Numbered from the stretch's first letter, positions 19,016-27,080 are shown. The stretch: DNA of 64,000 bases from Actinomadura barringtoniae (GCF_017573505.1 NZ_JAGEOJ010000004.1:372001-436000); one strand, 5' to 3'. The notes: a model not told the origin generated them from the sequence alone. Translations and numbers: made by a program.

Positions 19016-19950
19016 TCATCTTCTGCGGCTACGCCAACGTCGACCTCACCGTGGGCGTCCCGGTACTGCCCGGGCCCGGCGCGCGCGTGCAGGCCACCGC
19101 CGTGCAGCGCGGCGAGGGCGGGATGGCGGCGAACGCGGCCGTGGCCGCGGCCCGGATGGGCGCCGACTCCCGCTTCGCGGGCGTGGTGGGGCCCGACCCG
19201 CTGAGCACTTCGTTCCTGCAGACGCTCGCGGGCGACGGCGTCGGAACGGCCTGGACGGGCCGGACCGGCGCCCTGACCACCGCGGTCGTGCTGCTCACAC
19301 CCGACGGCGAGCGCTCGATCATCAGCCAGGACGACCAGGTCACCCCCGAGCATGTCGCTGGCGTCGTCCGGACGGCCCGCGAGGCCGGGGCAAGCCTGCT
19401 CTACCTCGACGGCTACCGCTTCCCCGAGGCCGCCGCCACGCTGGGCGACGGCCTCGGAAACGGCGGGCCGCGGGTCGTCGTCGATCTTGACGGCTGCGAC
19501 GGGCCTGAAGGCATGCGTGCCGCGCTGACCGCCGCCGACCACGTGATCGTCGGCCGCGCCCAGGCGTTCGACCTGCTCGGTGACCTGGACGTCCTCGCGA
19601 GCGCCGCCGTGTCACATCGGGTAGACATGGTGGTCACGGACGGTCCCCGGGGCTGGACGCTGCTCACCTCCGAGGGCGTCCGGCATGACGGCCGGGCGAT
19701 CGAGGTCGCCACCGTCGACGCCACCGGCGCCGGCGACTGCTTCGCCGGCACCTACTGCGCCGAGCTCGACCGCGGGTCGGCCCCGCTGGAGGCGGCGCGG
19801 TTCGCGTCCGTCGCGGCGGGCCTGTCCTGCACCCGGCCCGGCGCCCGCGACGGCCTGCCACGGCGGGAGGACGTCATCGCCTATATCGACTCCCACCCCG
19901 AATCGCATCCGGGCGGCGTGCTCGCCCGTTCCCGCGGAGAGGAGACATGA
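19012..19950 (+). CDS. PfkB-family carbohydrate/nucleoside kinase
   Basis: A 312-aa ribokinase-superfamily kinase. The N-terminal 'GEGGMAANAAVAAARMG' (35-50) is the PfkB signature 1 region, and 'DATGAGDCFAGTY' (236-248) is signature 2, with the anion hole Gly239-Gly241 and catalytic Asp242. It would phosphorylate the hydroxymethyl of a sugar, sugar acid or nucleoside imported by the adjacent ABC transporter. Both ends overlap neighbours by 4 bp, so translation is tightly coupled. The substrate cannot be read from sequence. Confidence 0.88.
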   Translation: MIIFCGYANVDLTVGVPVLPGPGARVQATAVQRGEGGMAANAAVAAARMGADSRFAGVVGPDPLSTSFLQTLAGDGVGTAWTGRTGALTTAVVLLTPDGERSIISQDDQVTPEHVAGVVRTAREAGASLLYLDGYRFPEAAATLGDGLGNGGPRVVVDLDGCDGPEGMRAALTAADHVIVGRAQAFDLLGDLDVLASAAVSHRVDMVVTDGPRGWTLLTSEGVRHDGRAIEVATVDATGAGDCFAGTYCAELDRGSAPLEAARFASVAAGLSCTRPGARDGLPRREDVIAYIDSHPESHPGGVLARSRGEET

Positions 19951-20960
19951 TGCGACGCATGGTGACGGCCGTGGCCGCGCTGAGCCTGCTGCTGCCGGCC
20001 ATCGGCTGCGACGTGCAGGCCCGCAAGGAGATCGCCGCCGAGAAGGGGGCGACCGAGCAGGGCCCGCCCCCGCCCGCCAAGATCGCCCAGTCCTGCAAGC
20101 CCCAGGGACGCGCACTCAAGATCGGAATCGTGCCGATCAACCTCCAGGCGCTGTTCTTCAACCAGATCAACACCGGTGCCAAGACCGTGGCGAACAAGGC
20201 CGGGGCGCAGGTGCAGATCGTGAACGGCAACGACGACTCGGCCACCCAGGCCAACGCGATCGACGACCTGGTGGCCAACCGGTTCGACGCGATCATCGTG
20301 GACGCGATCGACACCGAGGGCATCAAGCCCGCGATCCGGCGCGCGCAGGCCGCCGGGGTGGCGGTCGTCGCGGTGGACGCCACCGTCAAGGACCCGGCGG
20401 TGTCCACCCAGGTCGGCACCGCCAACTCCCAGGGCGGTCAGCAGCTGGCCGCCTCGCTGCTCAAGGCCACCGGCGGCAAGGGCGACATCGGCGTGGTCGC
20501 CGCCCTCAACAGCACGATCCAGAACGAGCGGCAGAAGGGCTTCTCCGACGCGGTCACCGCCGCCGGCATGAAGATCAAGACCGTGGTGGACGGCCGCAAC
20601 ATCCAGGAGAACGCCCAGACCGCCGCCGAGAACATGCTCACCGGCAATCCGGACCTGCCCTACGCCTACGCCACCGGCGAGCCCGCCCTGATCGGCCTGG
20701 CCGCGGCGGTCTCCAGCCAGCAGCGCACCAAGGACATCAAGGTCGTCGGCTGGGACCTGTCCACCCAGGCGGTGGACGGGCTGCGGGCCGGCTGGATCGT
20801 CGGCGTCGTGCAGCAGAACACCTTCCAGTTCGGCTACGAGGCCATGAACGCCGCGATCGACCTGTCCTGCGACCGGGCCGCGCCGAAGGACGTGCCGGTC
20901 CCGACCCAGATCGTGACCCCGGCCAACGTCAAGGACTACCTCTACTACCTGGAGAAGTGA
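19947..20960 (+). CDS. Ribose-type ABC transporter substrate-binding lipoprotein
   Basis: A 337-aa type I periplasmic-binding protein (RbsB/FrcB-like). A signal segment of about 20 residues ends in AIGC (Cys21), a lipobox without the usual Leu at -3, so lipoprotein anchoring is likely but not certain. The mature part opens 'KIGIVPINLQALFFNQINTGA' and shows the family's 'NGNDDSATQANAIDDLVANRFDAIIVDA' and 'VVGWDLSTQAVDGL' strands. It is an extracytoplasmic receptor for a small polar ligand. It overlaps the kinase stop (ATGA) and the ATPase start. Confidence 0.87.
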   Translation: MMRRMVTAVAALSLLLPAIGCDVQARKEIAAEKGATEQGPPPPAKIAQSCKPQGRALKIGIVPINLQALFFNQINTGAKTVANKAGAQVQIVNGNDDSATQANAIDDLVANRFDAIIVDAIDTEGIKPAIRRAQAAGVAVVAVDATVKDPAVSTQVGTANSQGGQQLAASLLKATGGKGDIGVVAALNSTIQNERQKGFSDAVTAAGMKIKTVVDGRNIQENAQTAAENMLTGNPDLPYAYATGEPALIGLAAAVSSQQRTKDIKVVGWDLSTQAVDGLRAGWIVGVVQQNTFQFGYEAMNAAIDLSCDRAAPKDVPVPTQIVTPANVKDYLYYLEK

Positions 20961-21715
20961 TGAGCGAGAACTCGCTGGTCACCCTGAGCGGGATCACCAA
21001 GTCGTTCGGGGCGGTCAAGTCGCTGCGCGGGGTCGACCTGACGCTGGCCCCCGGTGAGGTGCTCGGCCTGGTCGGCGACAACGGCGCCGGGAAGTCGACG
21101 CTGATGAAGGTCCTGGCCGGCGCTCTGCAGCACGACGCAGGCCAGATCACCATCGACGGCCGCGACGTGCGCTTCGCCAGCCCGGCCGACGCGCGGCGCG
21201 AACGGATCGGCATCGTCTACCAGGACCTGGCCCTGTGCGACACGCTCGACGTCGCCAGCAACCTGTTCCTGGGCCGAGAGCCGCGCAAGGGACCGTTCAT
21301 CGACCGCAAGGCGATGCACGAGAAGGCCGCCGAGACCCTGTCGGACCTGCACGTCCGCGTGAAGTCGACCTACCAGGAGATCGGGCAGCTGTCGGGCGGG
21401 CAGCGGCAGGCGGTCGCCATCGCGCGGGCCGTCTCGTTCCAGCCGCGCGTGCTGATCCTGGACGAGCCGACCGCGGCTCTCGCCGTCGCGGAGGTCCGCC
21501 AGGTGCTGAAGATGATCCGCGACGTCGCCGAGCAGGGCGTCGGCGTCATCCTGATCACCCACCGCCTGCAGGACCTGTTCGAGGTCTGCGACCGCATCAC
21601 CGTGATGTACGAGGGCCGCAGCGTCGAGGACGAGCCGGTGGCCGCGCTGGACATCGAGCATCTCGTCGCCATGATCACCCGTTCCGGCGCCGAACCCACC
21701 GAGGAGGTGGCCTGA
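20960..21715 (+). CDS. Sugar ABC transporter ATPase, single-domain (FrcA-like)
   Basis: A 251-aa ABC ATPase: Walker A GDNGAGKST (39-47), Q-loop 'VYQDLAL', signature LSGGQRQ, Walker B 'VLILDEPTAAL' and H-loop 'LITHRLQD'. It has one nucleotide-binding domain, unlike the two-domain RbsA/MglA proteins of about 500 aa, so it must work as a homodimer, as FrcA does. The start overlaps the binding-protein stop by one base (TGATG). It powers uptake with the permease 1 bp downstream. Confidence 0.92.
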   Translation: MSENSLVTLSGITKSFGAVKSLRGVDLTLAPGEVLGLVGDNGAGKSTLMKVLAGALQHDAGQITIDGRDVRFASPADARRERIGIVYQDLALCDTLDVASNLFLGREPRKGPFIDRKAMHEKAAETLSDLHVRVKSTYQEIGQLSGGQRQAVAIARAVSFQPRVLILDEPTAALAVAEVRQVLKMIRDVAEQGVGVILITHRLQDLFEVCDRITVMYEGRSVEDEPVAALDIEHLVAMITRSGAEPTEEVA

Positions 21716-21716
21716 G

Positions 21717-22733
21717 ATGACCGTGCAGGCCGCGCCCGCGCCCACCGTCCTGGCCGAGACACCCAGCTGGTGGGAACGTGCCAACAAGGCGACCCTGGCC
21801 ATGGCGGGCGTCACCGTCGTGCTGTTCGCGGGGTTCGGGATCGCCTCCGACAACTTCCTGACCTTCGACAACCTGTCCAACCTGGCCACCCAGGTCGCGA
21901 TCACCCTGATCGTCGCGGTCGCCATGACCTTCGTGATCACGACCGGCCAGATCGACCTGTCGGTCGGCTCCACGCTGGCCTTCGTCGCCACCGGCACCGC
22001 CGAGATGCTGAAGGCCGGCTGGGACTCCTCGCTGGTGATCATCGCCGCGCTGCTGGCCGGGCTCTTCTGGGGCGCGGTGAACGGCTGGCTGTCGGCGTAC
22101 CAGAAGATCCCGCCGTTCATCGTCACGCTCGCCACCATGTCGGTGATCCGCGGGCTGGCGCAGCTGTGGACCCAGGGCTTCTCGGTCCCGATCGACAAGC
22201 GGCTGTACGTGGCCAAGATCGGCGAGGCCAAGTTCCTCGGCTTCTCCGCGCTGGCCTGGATCGCGCTCGGCACGGTCGTGATCGGGGCCGTGCTGCTGTC
22301 CAAGATGCGCTTCGGCCGCTACGTCAACGGCATCGGCGCCCAGGAGGAGTCGGTGCGCCGGGCCGGCGTCAACACCGACCGGATCAAGATGATCACGCTG
22401 ATGCTGGCCGGGCTGGCCGCCGGCGTCGCGGGCCTGCTCACCGCGGCCCGGCTGGGCTCGGGCTCGGCCAACTCCGGGCAGGGCTTCGAGCTGACCGTGA
22501 TCGCGGCGGTCGTGCTCGGCGGCACCAACCTGTTCGGCGGCCGGGGCACGATGGTCGGCACCGTGATCGGCGCGGTGATCACCGGTGTGATCGCCAACGG
22601 CCTGACGCTGCTGGGCGTCAGCCCGTTCCTCACCCCGATCGTCACCGGGCTGGTGCTGCTCGCCGCGATCTGGATCAACCTGCGCGGCCGCGCCATCGCG
22701 GACCTGGTCGCCCATCTAACAGGCCGATCATGA
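21717..22733 (+). CDS. Ribose-type ABC transporter permease
   Basis: A 338-aa inner-membrane permease (BPD_transp_2 family). About ten hydrophobic segments run from residue 30 on. Family motifs are 'TTGQIDLSVGSTLA' (about 78-92), 'PPFIVTLATMSVIRGLA' and 'GTNLFGGRGTMVGTVIGA'. The N-terminal 25 residues are cytoplasmic and Pro/Ala-rich. It forms a homodimeric channel with the upstream ATPase and receives ligand from the lipoprotein receptor. Its stop overlaps the start of the phosphotriesterase-like gene (ATGA). Confidence 0.92.
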   Translation: MTVQAAPAPTVLAETPSWWERANKATLAMAGVTVVLFAGFGIASDNFLTFDNLSNLATQVAITLIVAVAMTFVITTGQIDLSVGSTLAFVATGTAEMLKAGWDSSLVIIAALLAGLFWGAVNGWLSAYQKIPPFIVTLATMSVIRGLAQLWTQGFSVPIDKRLYVAKIGEAKFLGFSALAWIALGTVVIGAVLLSKMRFGRYVNGIGAQEESVRRAGVNTDRIKMITLMLAGLAAGVAGLLTAARLGSGSANSGQGFELTVIAAVVLGGTNLFGGRGTMVGTVIGAVITGVIANGLTLLGVSPFLTPIVTGLVLLAAIWINLRGRAIADLVAHLTGRS

Positions 22734-23761
22734 CGACGGTGACCACGGTGACCGGGCCCGTCGCCTGCGACGGGCTCGGGCTCACCCTGACCCACGAGCA
22801 TCTGCGCAACGACGTGCGCAAGGCGGTCAAGGAGCCGTCCGACCCCGCGCTGGCCTTCCTGCGCGACGCCCGGACGACGCCCGGGCTGGCCTGGCTGCTG
22901 CGCGAGCAGCCGTACGCCTGCCTGGACCACTGCGTCCTGGACGACACCGACGCCATGGTCACCGACCTGGTCGCGTTCGCCTCCTCGGGCGGCGGAACGA
23001 TCGTCGACGTCACGCCGGGCGGCCTGGGCCGGGACCCGCTGGCGCTGCGTTCCCTGGCCGAACGCAGCGGCCTGCGGATCGTCATGGGCTCCGGCTGGTA
23101 CTTGGAGGCCTACCATCCGGCTCACCTGGCGGCGGCCGGGGAACAACGCCTCGCGGACGAGCTCGTGGCCGAGTTCACCGGCGGCGTGGGCGACACCGGG
23201 ATCGGCCCCGGGGTCATCGGCGAGATCGGTGTCTCGCCGGACTTCACCCCTGCCGAGCACATCGCGCTGCGCGCCGCGGCGCGCGCGCAACGCGAGACGG
23301 GAGTGCCGCTCTACGTTCACCTGCCCGGCTGGCAGCGCCGCGCGCACGAGGTGCTCGACATCGTCCTGGACGGCTACGGGGTGCCACCCGGCGCCGTGGT
23401 GCTGTGCCACATGGACCCCTCGCACGACGACCCCGACTACCAGCACGCGGTCGCCGAACGCGGCGTCTGGCTGGAGTTCGACATGATCGGCATGCCGTTC
23501 CGCTACCCGGGCGAGGGCCAGTCACCGGCGCCGCACGAGACGGCCCGGGCCATCGCAGGCCTCGTCGACCGAGGCCACGCCGAGCAGCTGCTGCTCAGCC
23601 ACGACGTGTTCCTCAAGAGCATGCTCACCGCGTACGGCGGCAACGGCTTCCGCTACGTGCCGGAGCTGTTCACCCGGCGCCTGCACGAACTCGGCGTCAC
23701 CGCCGACACCCTCCTGAACGACAACCCGGCGCGCCTCTTCGCGCGCGCCGCCGCATCCTGA
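22730..23761 (+). CDS. Phosphotriesterase-family metal-dependent hydrolase (putative lactonase/amidohydrolase)
   Basis: A 343-aa amidohydrolase-superfamily barrel. All metal-site positions are present: His22-x-His24 (THEH), His197 (YVHLPG), His227 (LCHMDP) and Asp292 (LSHDVF). The bridging residue is Glu165 (GEIGVS) rather than a carboxylated Lys, as in the PTE-homology (Php) branch. Members outside organophosphate degradation are often sugar-lactone or phospho-lactone hydrolases. Within an operon with a kinase and an ABC system, a lactone or acyl-sugar phosphate is plausible (inference). The start overlaps the permease stop by 4 bp. Confidence 0.85.
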   Translation: MTTVTTVTGPVACDGLGLTLTHEHLRNDVRKAVKEPSDPALAFLRDARTTPGLAWLLREQPYACLDHCVLDDTDAMVTDLVAFASSGGGTIVDVTPGGLGRDPLALRSLAERSGLRIVMGSGWYLEAYHPAHLAAAGEQRLADELVAEFTGGVGDTGIGPGVIGEIGVSPDFTPAEHIALRAAARAQRETGVPLYVHLPGWQRRAHEVLDIVLDGYGVPPGAVVLCHMDPSHDDPDYQHAVAERGVWLEFDMIGMPFRYPGEGQSPAPHETARAIAGLVDRGHAEQLLLSHDVFLKSMLTAYGGNGFRYVPELFTRRLHELGVTADTLLNDNPARLFARAAAS

Positions 23762-23791
23762 CCAGCGTCCTGAGAAAAGGAGACAGAACAC

Positions 23792-24538
23792 GTGAGCCGC
23801 GTCCTGATCGCCGGCGAGAGCTGGGTCACGCAGTCCACCCACATCAAGGGCGTGGACTCGTTCACCGTCAGTTCCTACGTCGTCGGCGCCGACCCGCTGC
23901 GCCGCGCCCTGGAGAGCCGGGGCCACGAGGTGGTGCACCTGCCCGCCCACCTCGTGCCCGCCGAGTTCCCCGGAGACGCCGAGGCGCTCGGCGAGTACGA
24001 CGTGATCGTGCTCTCCGACATCGGCGCGAACTCCGTGCAGCTCTCGCCCCAGGTCTTCGAGCAGGCCACGCCGGGCCAGGACCGGATCGCCGCGCTCCGC
24101 GGCTGGGTCGGGGACGGCGGCGGCCTGCTGATGGTCGGCGGGTACCTCTCGTTCACCGGCTTCGAGGCCAAGGCCGCGTACCGCAACACCGTGCTGCACG
24201 AGGTGCTGCCCGTCGAGCTGCTGCCGGAGGACGACCGCGTCGAGCTTCCCGCCGGCGCCCACGCGCAGGTGACCGGCGCCGCCCATCCGGCGCTCGGCGG
24301 CGTCGAGGGCGACTGGCCCGCGCTCCTCGGCTACAACCGGGTCCGCCCGCGCGACGGCGCCGAGGTCCTGGCCACGATCAACGCCGACCCGCTGGTCGCC
24401 GTCGGCACCTTCGGCTCGGGGCGTTCGGCGGTGTTCACCTCCGACTGCTCCCCGCACTGGGCGCCCACGCCGTTCTGCGAGGACTGGGACGGCTACGCCC
24501 GGGTCTTCGGCGGCCTCATCGAATGGCTGGCACGCTGA
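23792..24538 (+). CDS. GATase1-like (ThuA/PF07090-type) protein
   Basis: A 248-aa class I glutamine-amidotransferase-like fold. It opens 'VLIAGESWVTQSTHIKGVDSF' and has 'YDVIVLSDIGANS', the elbow 'GGGLLMVGGYLSFTGFEA' and a final 'VFTSDCSPHWAPT'. The elbow position carries no Cys, so classical glutaminase chemistry is unlikely. Such proteins accompany ABC sugar operons but have no agreed function. The GTG start follows AAAGGAG. A 30-bp gap separates it from the PTE-like gene, and it overlaps the TenA-like start by 16 bp. Confidence 0.7.
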   Translation: MSRVLIAGESWVTQSTHIKGVDSFTVSSYVVGADPLRRALESRGHEVVHLPAHLVPAEFPGDAEALGEYDVIVLSDIGANSVQLSPQVFEQATPGQDRIAALRGWVGDGGGLLMVGGYLSFTGFEAKAAYRNTVLHEVLPVELLPEDDRVELPAGAHAQVTGAAHPALGGVEGDWPALLGYNRVRPRDGAEVLATINADPLVAVGTFGSGRSAVFTSDCSPHWAPTPFCEDWDGYARVFGGLIEWLAR

Positions 24539-25161
24539 CCCGGTCGCGCCGGCTCCTCGACGCCTGCGCCCCGGTCATGGACCGGGCGCTGGGCATGCGG
24601 TTCGTCGAGGAGGTCCGTACCGGCACGATCGGCGACCAGGTCTATGCCGACTACCTGCAGATCGAGGCGGCCTTCGTGGAGACGGCCGCGCGCCTGCACG
24701 GCCTCGCCGTGTGGGACGCGCCCGGCTGGACGGCCATGGAACGCAACGCCGCAGCGGTCCACGCGCTGACCACCGAGCAGGCCGACTACTTCCGCGCGGC
24801 TCGCGCCGCCTGGGGATGCCGCCCTCGTCCTGGCGTGGCGGCCCCCGTGCTGTCGGAATACGCGCTGAGCGCGGCCCGCGAGGGCGGATATCCGGCGGTG
24901 ATGACGGTGCTCTTCGCCGCGGAGAGCCTCTACCTGACCTGGTGCACGCGCGCGCACGAGGAAGGGACCGTGCCGCCCGGCCCGATCGCCGACTGGGTGG
25001 CGATGCACGCGGACACGGCGTTCCAGAACGGGGTGAAGGCCCTGGCCGCGGAGGTCGACGGCCTGCCCGCCTCGGACGAGCAACTGGCCGCCTGGTTCAC
25101 CGGCATGCTGGAGGCCGAGATCGCCTTCCACGACGCCGTCTACGAGGACGAGGCCAGGTAG
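24523..25161 (+). CDS. TenA/THI-4-like protein with degenerate active site
   Basis: A 212-aa all-helical TenA/PqqC-fold protein. By position, the pyrimidine-binding Asp of thiaminase II (motif Y-L-x-Q-D) reads 'YLQIE', and the nucleophilic Cys (LLPC-x-W-x-Y) reads 'LFAAESLY', that is Ala. The late Glu in 'LEAEIAFHDAVY' is kept. It is therefore probably not a thiaminase, and an altered role on a product of this operon is more likely. No TPP-riboswitch-like element was seen upstream. The ATG lies inside the end of the GATase1-like gene. Its 3' end overlaps the convergent iclR gene by 22 bp. Confidence 0.65.
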   Translation: MAGTLTRSRRLLDACAPVMDRALGMRFVEEVRTGTIGDQVYADYLQIEAAFVETAARLHGLAVWDAPGWTAMERNAAAVHALTTEQADYFRAARAAWGCRPRPGVAAPVLSEYALSAAREGGYPAVMTVLFAAESLYLTWCTRAHEEGTVPPGPIADWVAMHADTAFQNGVKALAAEVDGLPASDEQLAAWFTGMLEAEIAFHDAVYEDEAR

Positions 25162-25913
25162 CCCAGGCGGCGGGAGAGCAGTGCGGCGCCCTCTCTGACC
25201 AGGCCGCCCCACTCGCGCCGCCGGTCGTCGCTCCAGCGCAGGGACGGCACCGAGATGCTCATGGCGGCGGCCATCGCGCCGGTGTGGTCGTACACCGGGG
25301 CGGCCACGCAGTGGACCGCCTCGTTGGACTCGCAGTCGTCATAGGCGATCCCGCGTTCGCGGACCTCGGCCAGGTGCTCGCGCAGCCGGGCGGGCGAGGT
25401 GATGCTGCGGGGCGTCATGCCGGCCAGCTCGCGGTCGCGCGGATAGCGGGCGTCCAGCGCCTCGGCGCTGAGCCCCGACAGCAGCACCTTGCCGAGGCCT
25501 GTGCAGTGCGCGGGCAGGCGGCGCCCCACCGCCGAGACCAGGCGGACGGGGTGGGTGCTGTCGGCCTTGGCGATGTAGACGACGTCGGTACCGTCGAGAA
25601 TCGCGACCTGGACCGTCTCGTCGCAGCGCGCGGCCACCACCTCGGCCTCCCGCCGGGCCTCGTGGGCCAGGTCGAGCTGGTCGGCGACGATGCTGCCGAG
25701 CTGGAACAGCCGCAGTCCCAGCACGTACCGCGTGGGCTGGCCGGGGACCGGGACCAGGTACGACCGGTCGGTCAGGGTCGCGAGCAGCTCGTGCACGGTG
25801 GTGCGCGGCAGGCTCAGCCGCTCGATGATGTCGGCCGCCGAGAGCGGCGCGCTGTCGAGGAAGAGCTCCAGGATGTCGAGGGCGCGGGTGACGGCTGGTA
25901 CTGCGCGGCCCAC
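25140..25913 (-). CDS. IclR-family transcriptional regulator
   Basis: A 257-aa IclR regulator: an N-terminal winged helix-turn-helix (AVTRALDILELFLDSAPLSAAD, LPRTTVHELLATL) and a GAF-like effector domain ('PAHCTGLGKVLLSGLS', 'GIAYDDCESNEAVHCVAAPVYD'). The GTG start at 25913 precedes GRAVPAV, the usual short lead. A strong promoter and an ATATCGAAC half-site lie just upstream, so it is probably autoregulated and controls the divergent U32-like gene. It is convergent with, and overlaps, the transport operon. Confidence 0.92.
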   Translation of the reverse strand: MGRAVPAVTRALDILELFLDSAPLSAADIIERLSLPRTTVHELLATLTDRSYLVPVPGQPTRYVLGLRLFQLGSIVADQLDLAHEARREAEVVAARCDETVQVAILDGTDVVYIAKADSTHPVRLVSAVGRRLPAHCTGLGKVLLSGLSAEALDARYPRDRELAGMTPRSITSPARLREHLAEVRERGIAYDDCESNEAVHCVAAPVYDHTGAMAAAMSISVPSLRWSDDRRREWGGLVREGAALLSRRLGYLASSS

Positions 25914-25943
25914 CTCTGTCCCCCTCGTCGGACGGCTGCCGGG

Positions 25944-25952
25944 ATATCGAAC
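25944..25952. promoter_or_regulatory. IclR half-site ATATCGAAC at the iclR transcription start
   Basis: The 9-mer ATATCGAAC is identical to the one at 26085-26093 in front of the divergent gene. It covers the position predicted for the iclR transcription start (about 25948), so binding would repress iclR. Confidence 0.5.
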
Positions 25953-25954
25953 TC

Positions 25955-25983
25955 AGCCTAAGGAACGGCCACCGGCCCGTCAA
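25955..25983 (-). promoter_or_regulatory. Promoter of iclR
   Basis: On the minus strand: TTGACG (25983-25978), a 17-bp spacer, then TAGGCT (25960-25955). This mirrors the promoter of the divergent gene (TTGACG-N17-TAGCGT). Confidence 0.6.
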
Positions 25984-26021
25984 AGGGCCGAAGCCGGACT
26001 TAATGGTCATGAAACAGGGCA

Positions 26022-26050
26022 TTGACGACCCCTGCCGGGCGGCTTAGCGT
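26022..26050 (+). promoter_or_regulatory. Promoter of the U32-like gene
   Basis: TTGACG (26022-26027), a 17-bp spacer, TAGCGT (26045-26050). Transcription is expected near 26057, with the IclR-type sites 12 to 36 bp downstream. Confidence 0.6.
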
Positions 26051-26068
26051 TCAGGTCTGATGCATATC

Positions 26069-26093
26069 TCGAACTGGGTTCGAAATATCGAAC
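26069..26093. promoter_or_regulatory. Triple TCGAAC/GTTCGA operator of IclR type
   Basis: Three alternating arms: TCGAAC (26069-26074), GTTCGA (26078-26083) and TCGAAC (26088-26093). Neighbouring arms form perfect inverted repeats with 3- and 4-bp spacers. They lie between the predicted transcription start and the ATG at 26105. The last arm is part of ATATCGAAC, also found at the iclR promoter. IclR is the obvious binder. Confidence 0.65.
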
Positions 26094-26104
26094 AAGAGGT
26101 GCGC

Positions 26105-27001
26105 ATGCAGTCGACCAGGGACTTTCTGGCCTCGCTGGGCCTCCCCGGGCGTGATCTCGGGGATCTGCCCACCTCGGCCAAGCGCTTCCCCGACGGCGCC
26201 CAGTACCGGGTGGAGATCCCCTCCGTCGAGGGGCCCGAGCCGTTCCGCGCGGTCATCGAGGCGGCCGGGGAACACCGGATCCGCGTGCACCGCATCAGCC
26301 AGGGCAGCGGAATGATGCTGCTGACCGACGCCGAGATCGAGGAGATGGTCGCGCTCGGCCGCGAGCACCGGATCGAGGTCTGCCTGTTCGTCGGCCCCCG
26401 CGCGGCGTGGGACGTGGGCGTCCAGGCCGTCACGTCCTCGGGGCGGGTCGCCGCGGGCACCCTGCGCGGCGCCGACCAGCTCGTCTACGGCATCGAGGAC
26501 ATCGTCCGGGGCTGCACGCTCGGCGTGCGCAGCGTGCTCGTCGCCGACGTCGGTCAGCTCTGGGTGCTGCACCGGATGCGGGCGGCCGGGGATCTGCCGC
26601 CGGACCTGGAGTTCAAGGCCTCGGTGTCGTTCCCCTCCTCCAACCCGGCGACCGCACGGCTGCTCGCCGAGTTGGGCGTCACCACCATCAACGTCCCCAC
26701 CGACCTCACGCTCGCGCAGATCGCCGCGATCCGCGGCGCGGTGGACGTCCCGCTGGACGTCTACGTGGAGGGGGCGGACGACTTCGGGGGCGCCGTCCGC
26801 TACTACGAGGTCCCCGATCTGGTCCGGGTCGCGGCGCCCGTCCACCTCAAGTTCACCGTCCGCAACGCGCCCGGTCTCTACCCCTCCGGCCGTCACCTCG
26901 CCCCGACCGCGGTCTCCACCGCGCGCGAGCGCGTGCGTCGGGCCGCGATCGGGTTGTCGATGCTGAGCCGCTACTACAAGGAAGCCATCCCGAGCCCCTA
27001 G
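26105..27001 (+). CDS. Probable TIM-barrel protein, U32 peptidase-like (function unknown)
   Basis: A 298-aa protein. The ATG follows AGAGGTG, and an upstream in-frame ATG (26060) would lie at the predicted transcript start. Conserved-looking blocks are 'LPTSAKRFPDGAQYRVEIPSVEGPE', 'GVQAVTSSGRVAAGTLRGADQLVYGIEDIVRG', 'FKASVSFPSSNPATARLLAELGVTTINVP' and 'VHLKFTVRNAPGLYPSG'. The repeating beta-strand/helix pattern fits a TIM barrel, and the tone of the sequence recalls U32 peptidase-like proteins, but I cannot confirm the family and no catalytic motif stands out. It has no signal peptide. It is single and divergent from iclR, so it is probably the IclR target. Confidence 0.6.
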   Translation: MQSTRDFLASLGLPGRDLGDLPTSAKRFPDGAQYRVEIPSVEGPEPFRAVIEAAGEHRIRVHRISQGSGMMLLTDAEIEEMVALGREHRIEVCLFVGPRAAWDVGVQAVTSSGRVAAGTLRGADQLVYGIEDIVRGCTLGVRSVLVADVGQLWVLHRMRAAGDLPPDLEFKASVSFPSSNPATARLLAELGVTTINVPTDLTLAQIAAIRGAVDVPLDVYVEGADDFGGAVRYYEVPDLVRVAAPVHLKFTVRNAPGLYPSGRHLAPTAVSTARERVRRAAIGLSMLSRYYKEAIPSP

Positions 27002-27032
27002 CCGTCCCGAGCCCTTAGCCCACTACTCCCTT

Positions 27033-27080
27033 ACTCCCCTCAGCCACACCACCGCGTCGGCCGCACCACTCCCCTCAGCC
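27033..27080. repeat. 13-bp direct repeat in intergenic region
   Basis: ACTCCCCTCAGCC occurs at 27033-27045 and 27068-27080 (period 35) between the U32-like gene and galM. No gene or clear promoter is seen in the 183-bp gap. Confidence 0.5.

Noticed and set aside
24300..24560. TPP riboswitch expected before a TenA gene
   Set aside because: The start lies inside the previous coding sequence and no THI-box-like conserved segment is visible. The TenA-like protein also lacks thiaminase residues.
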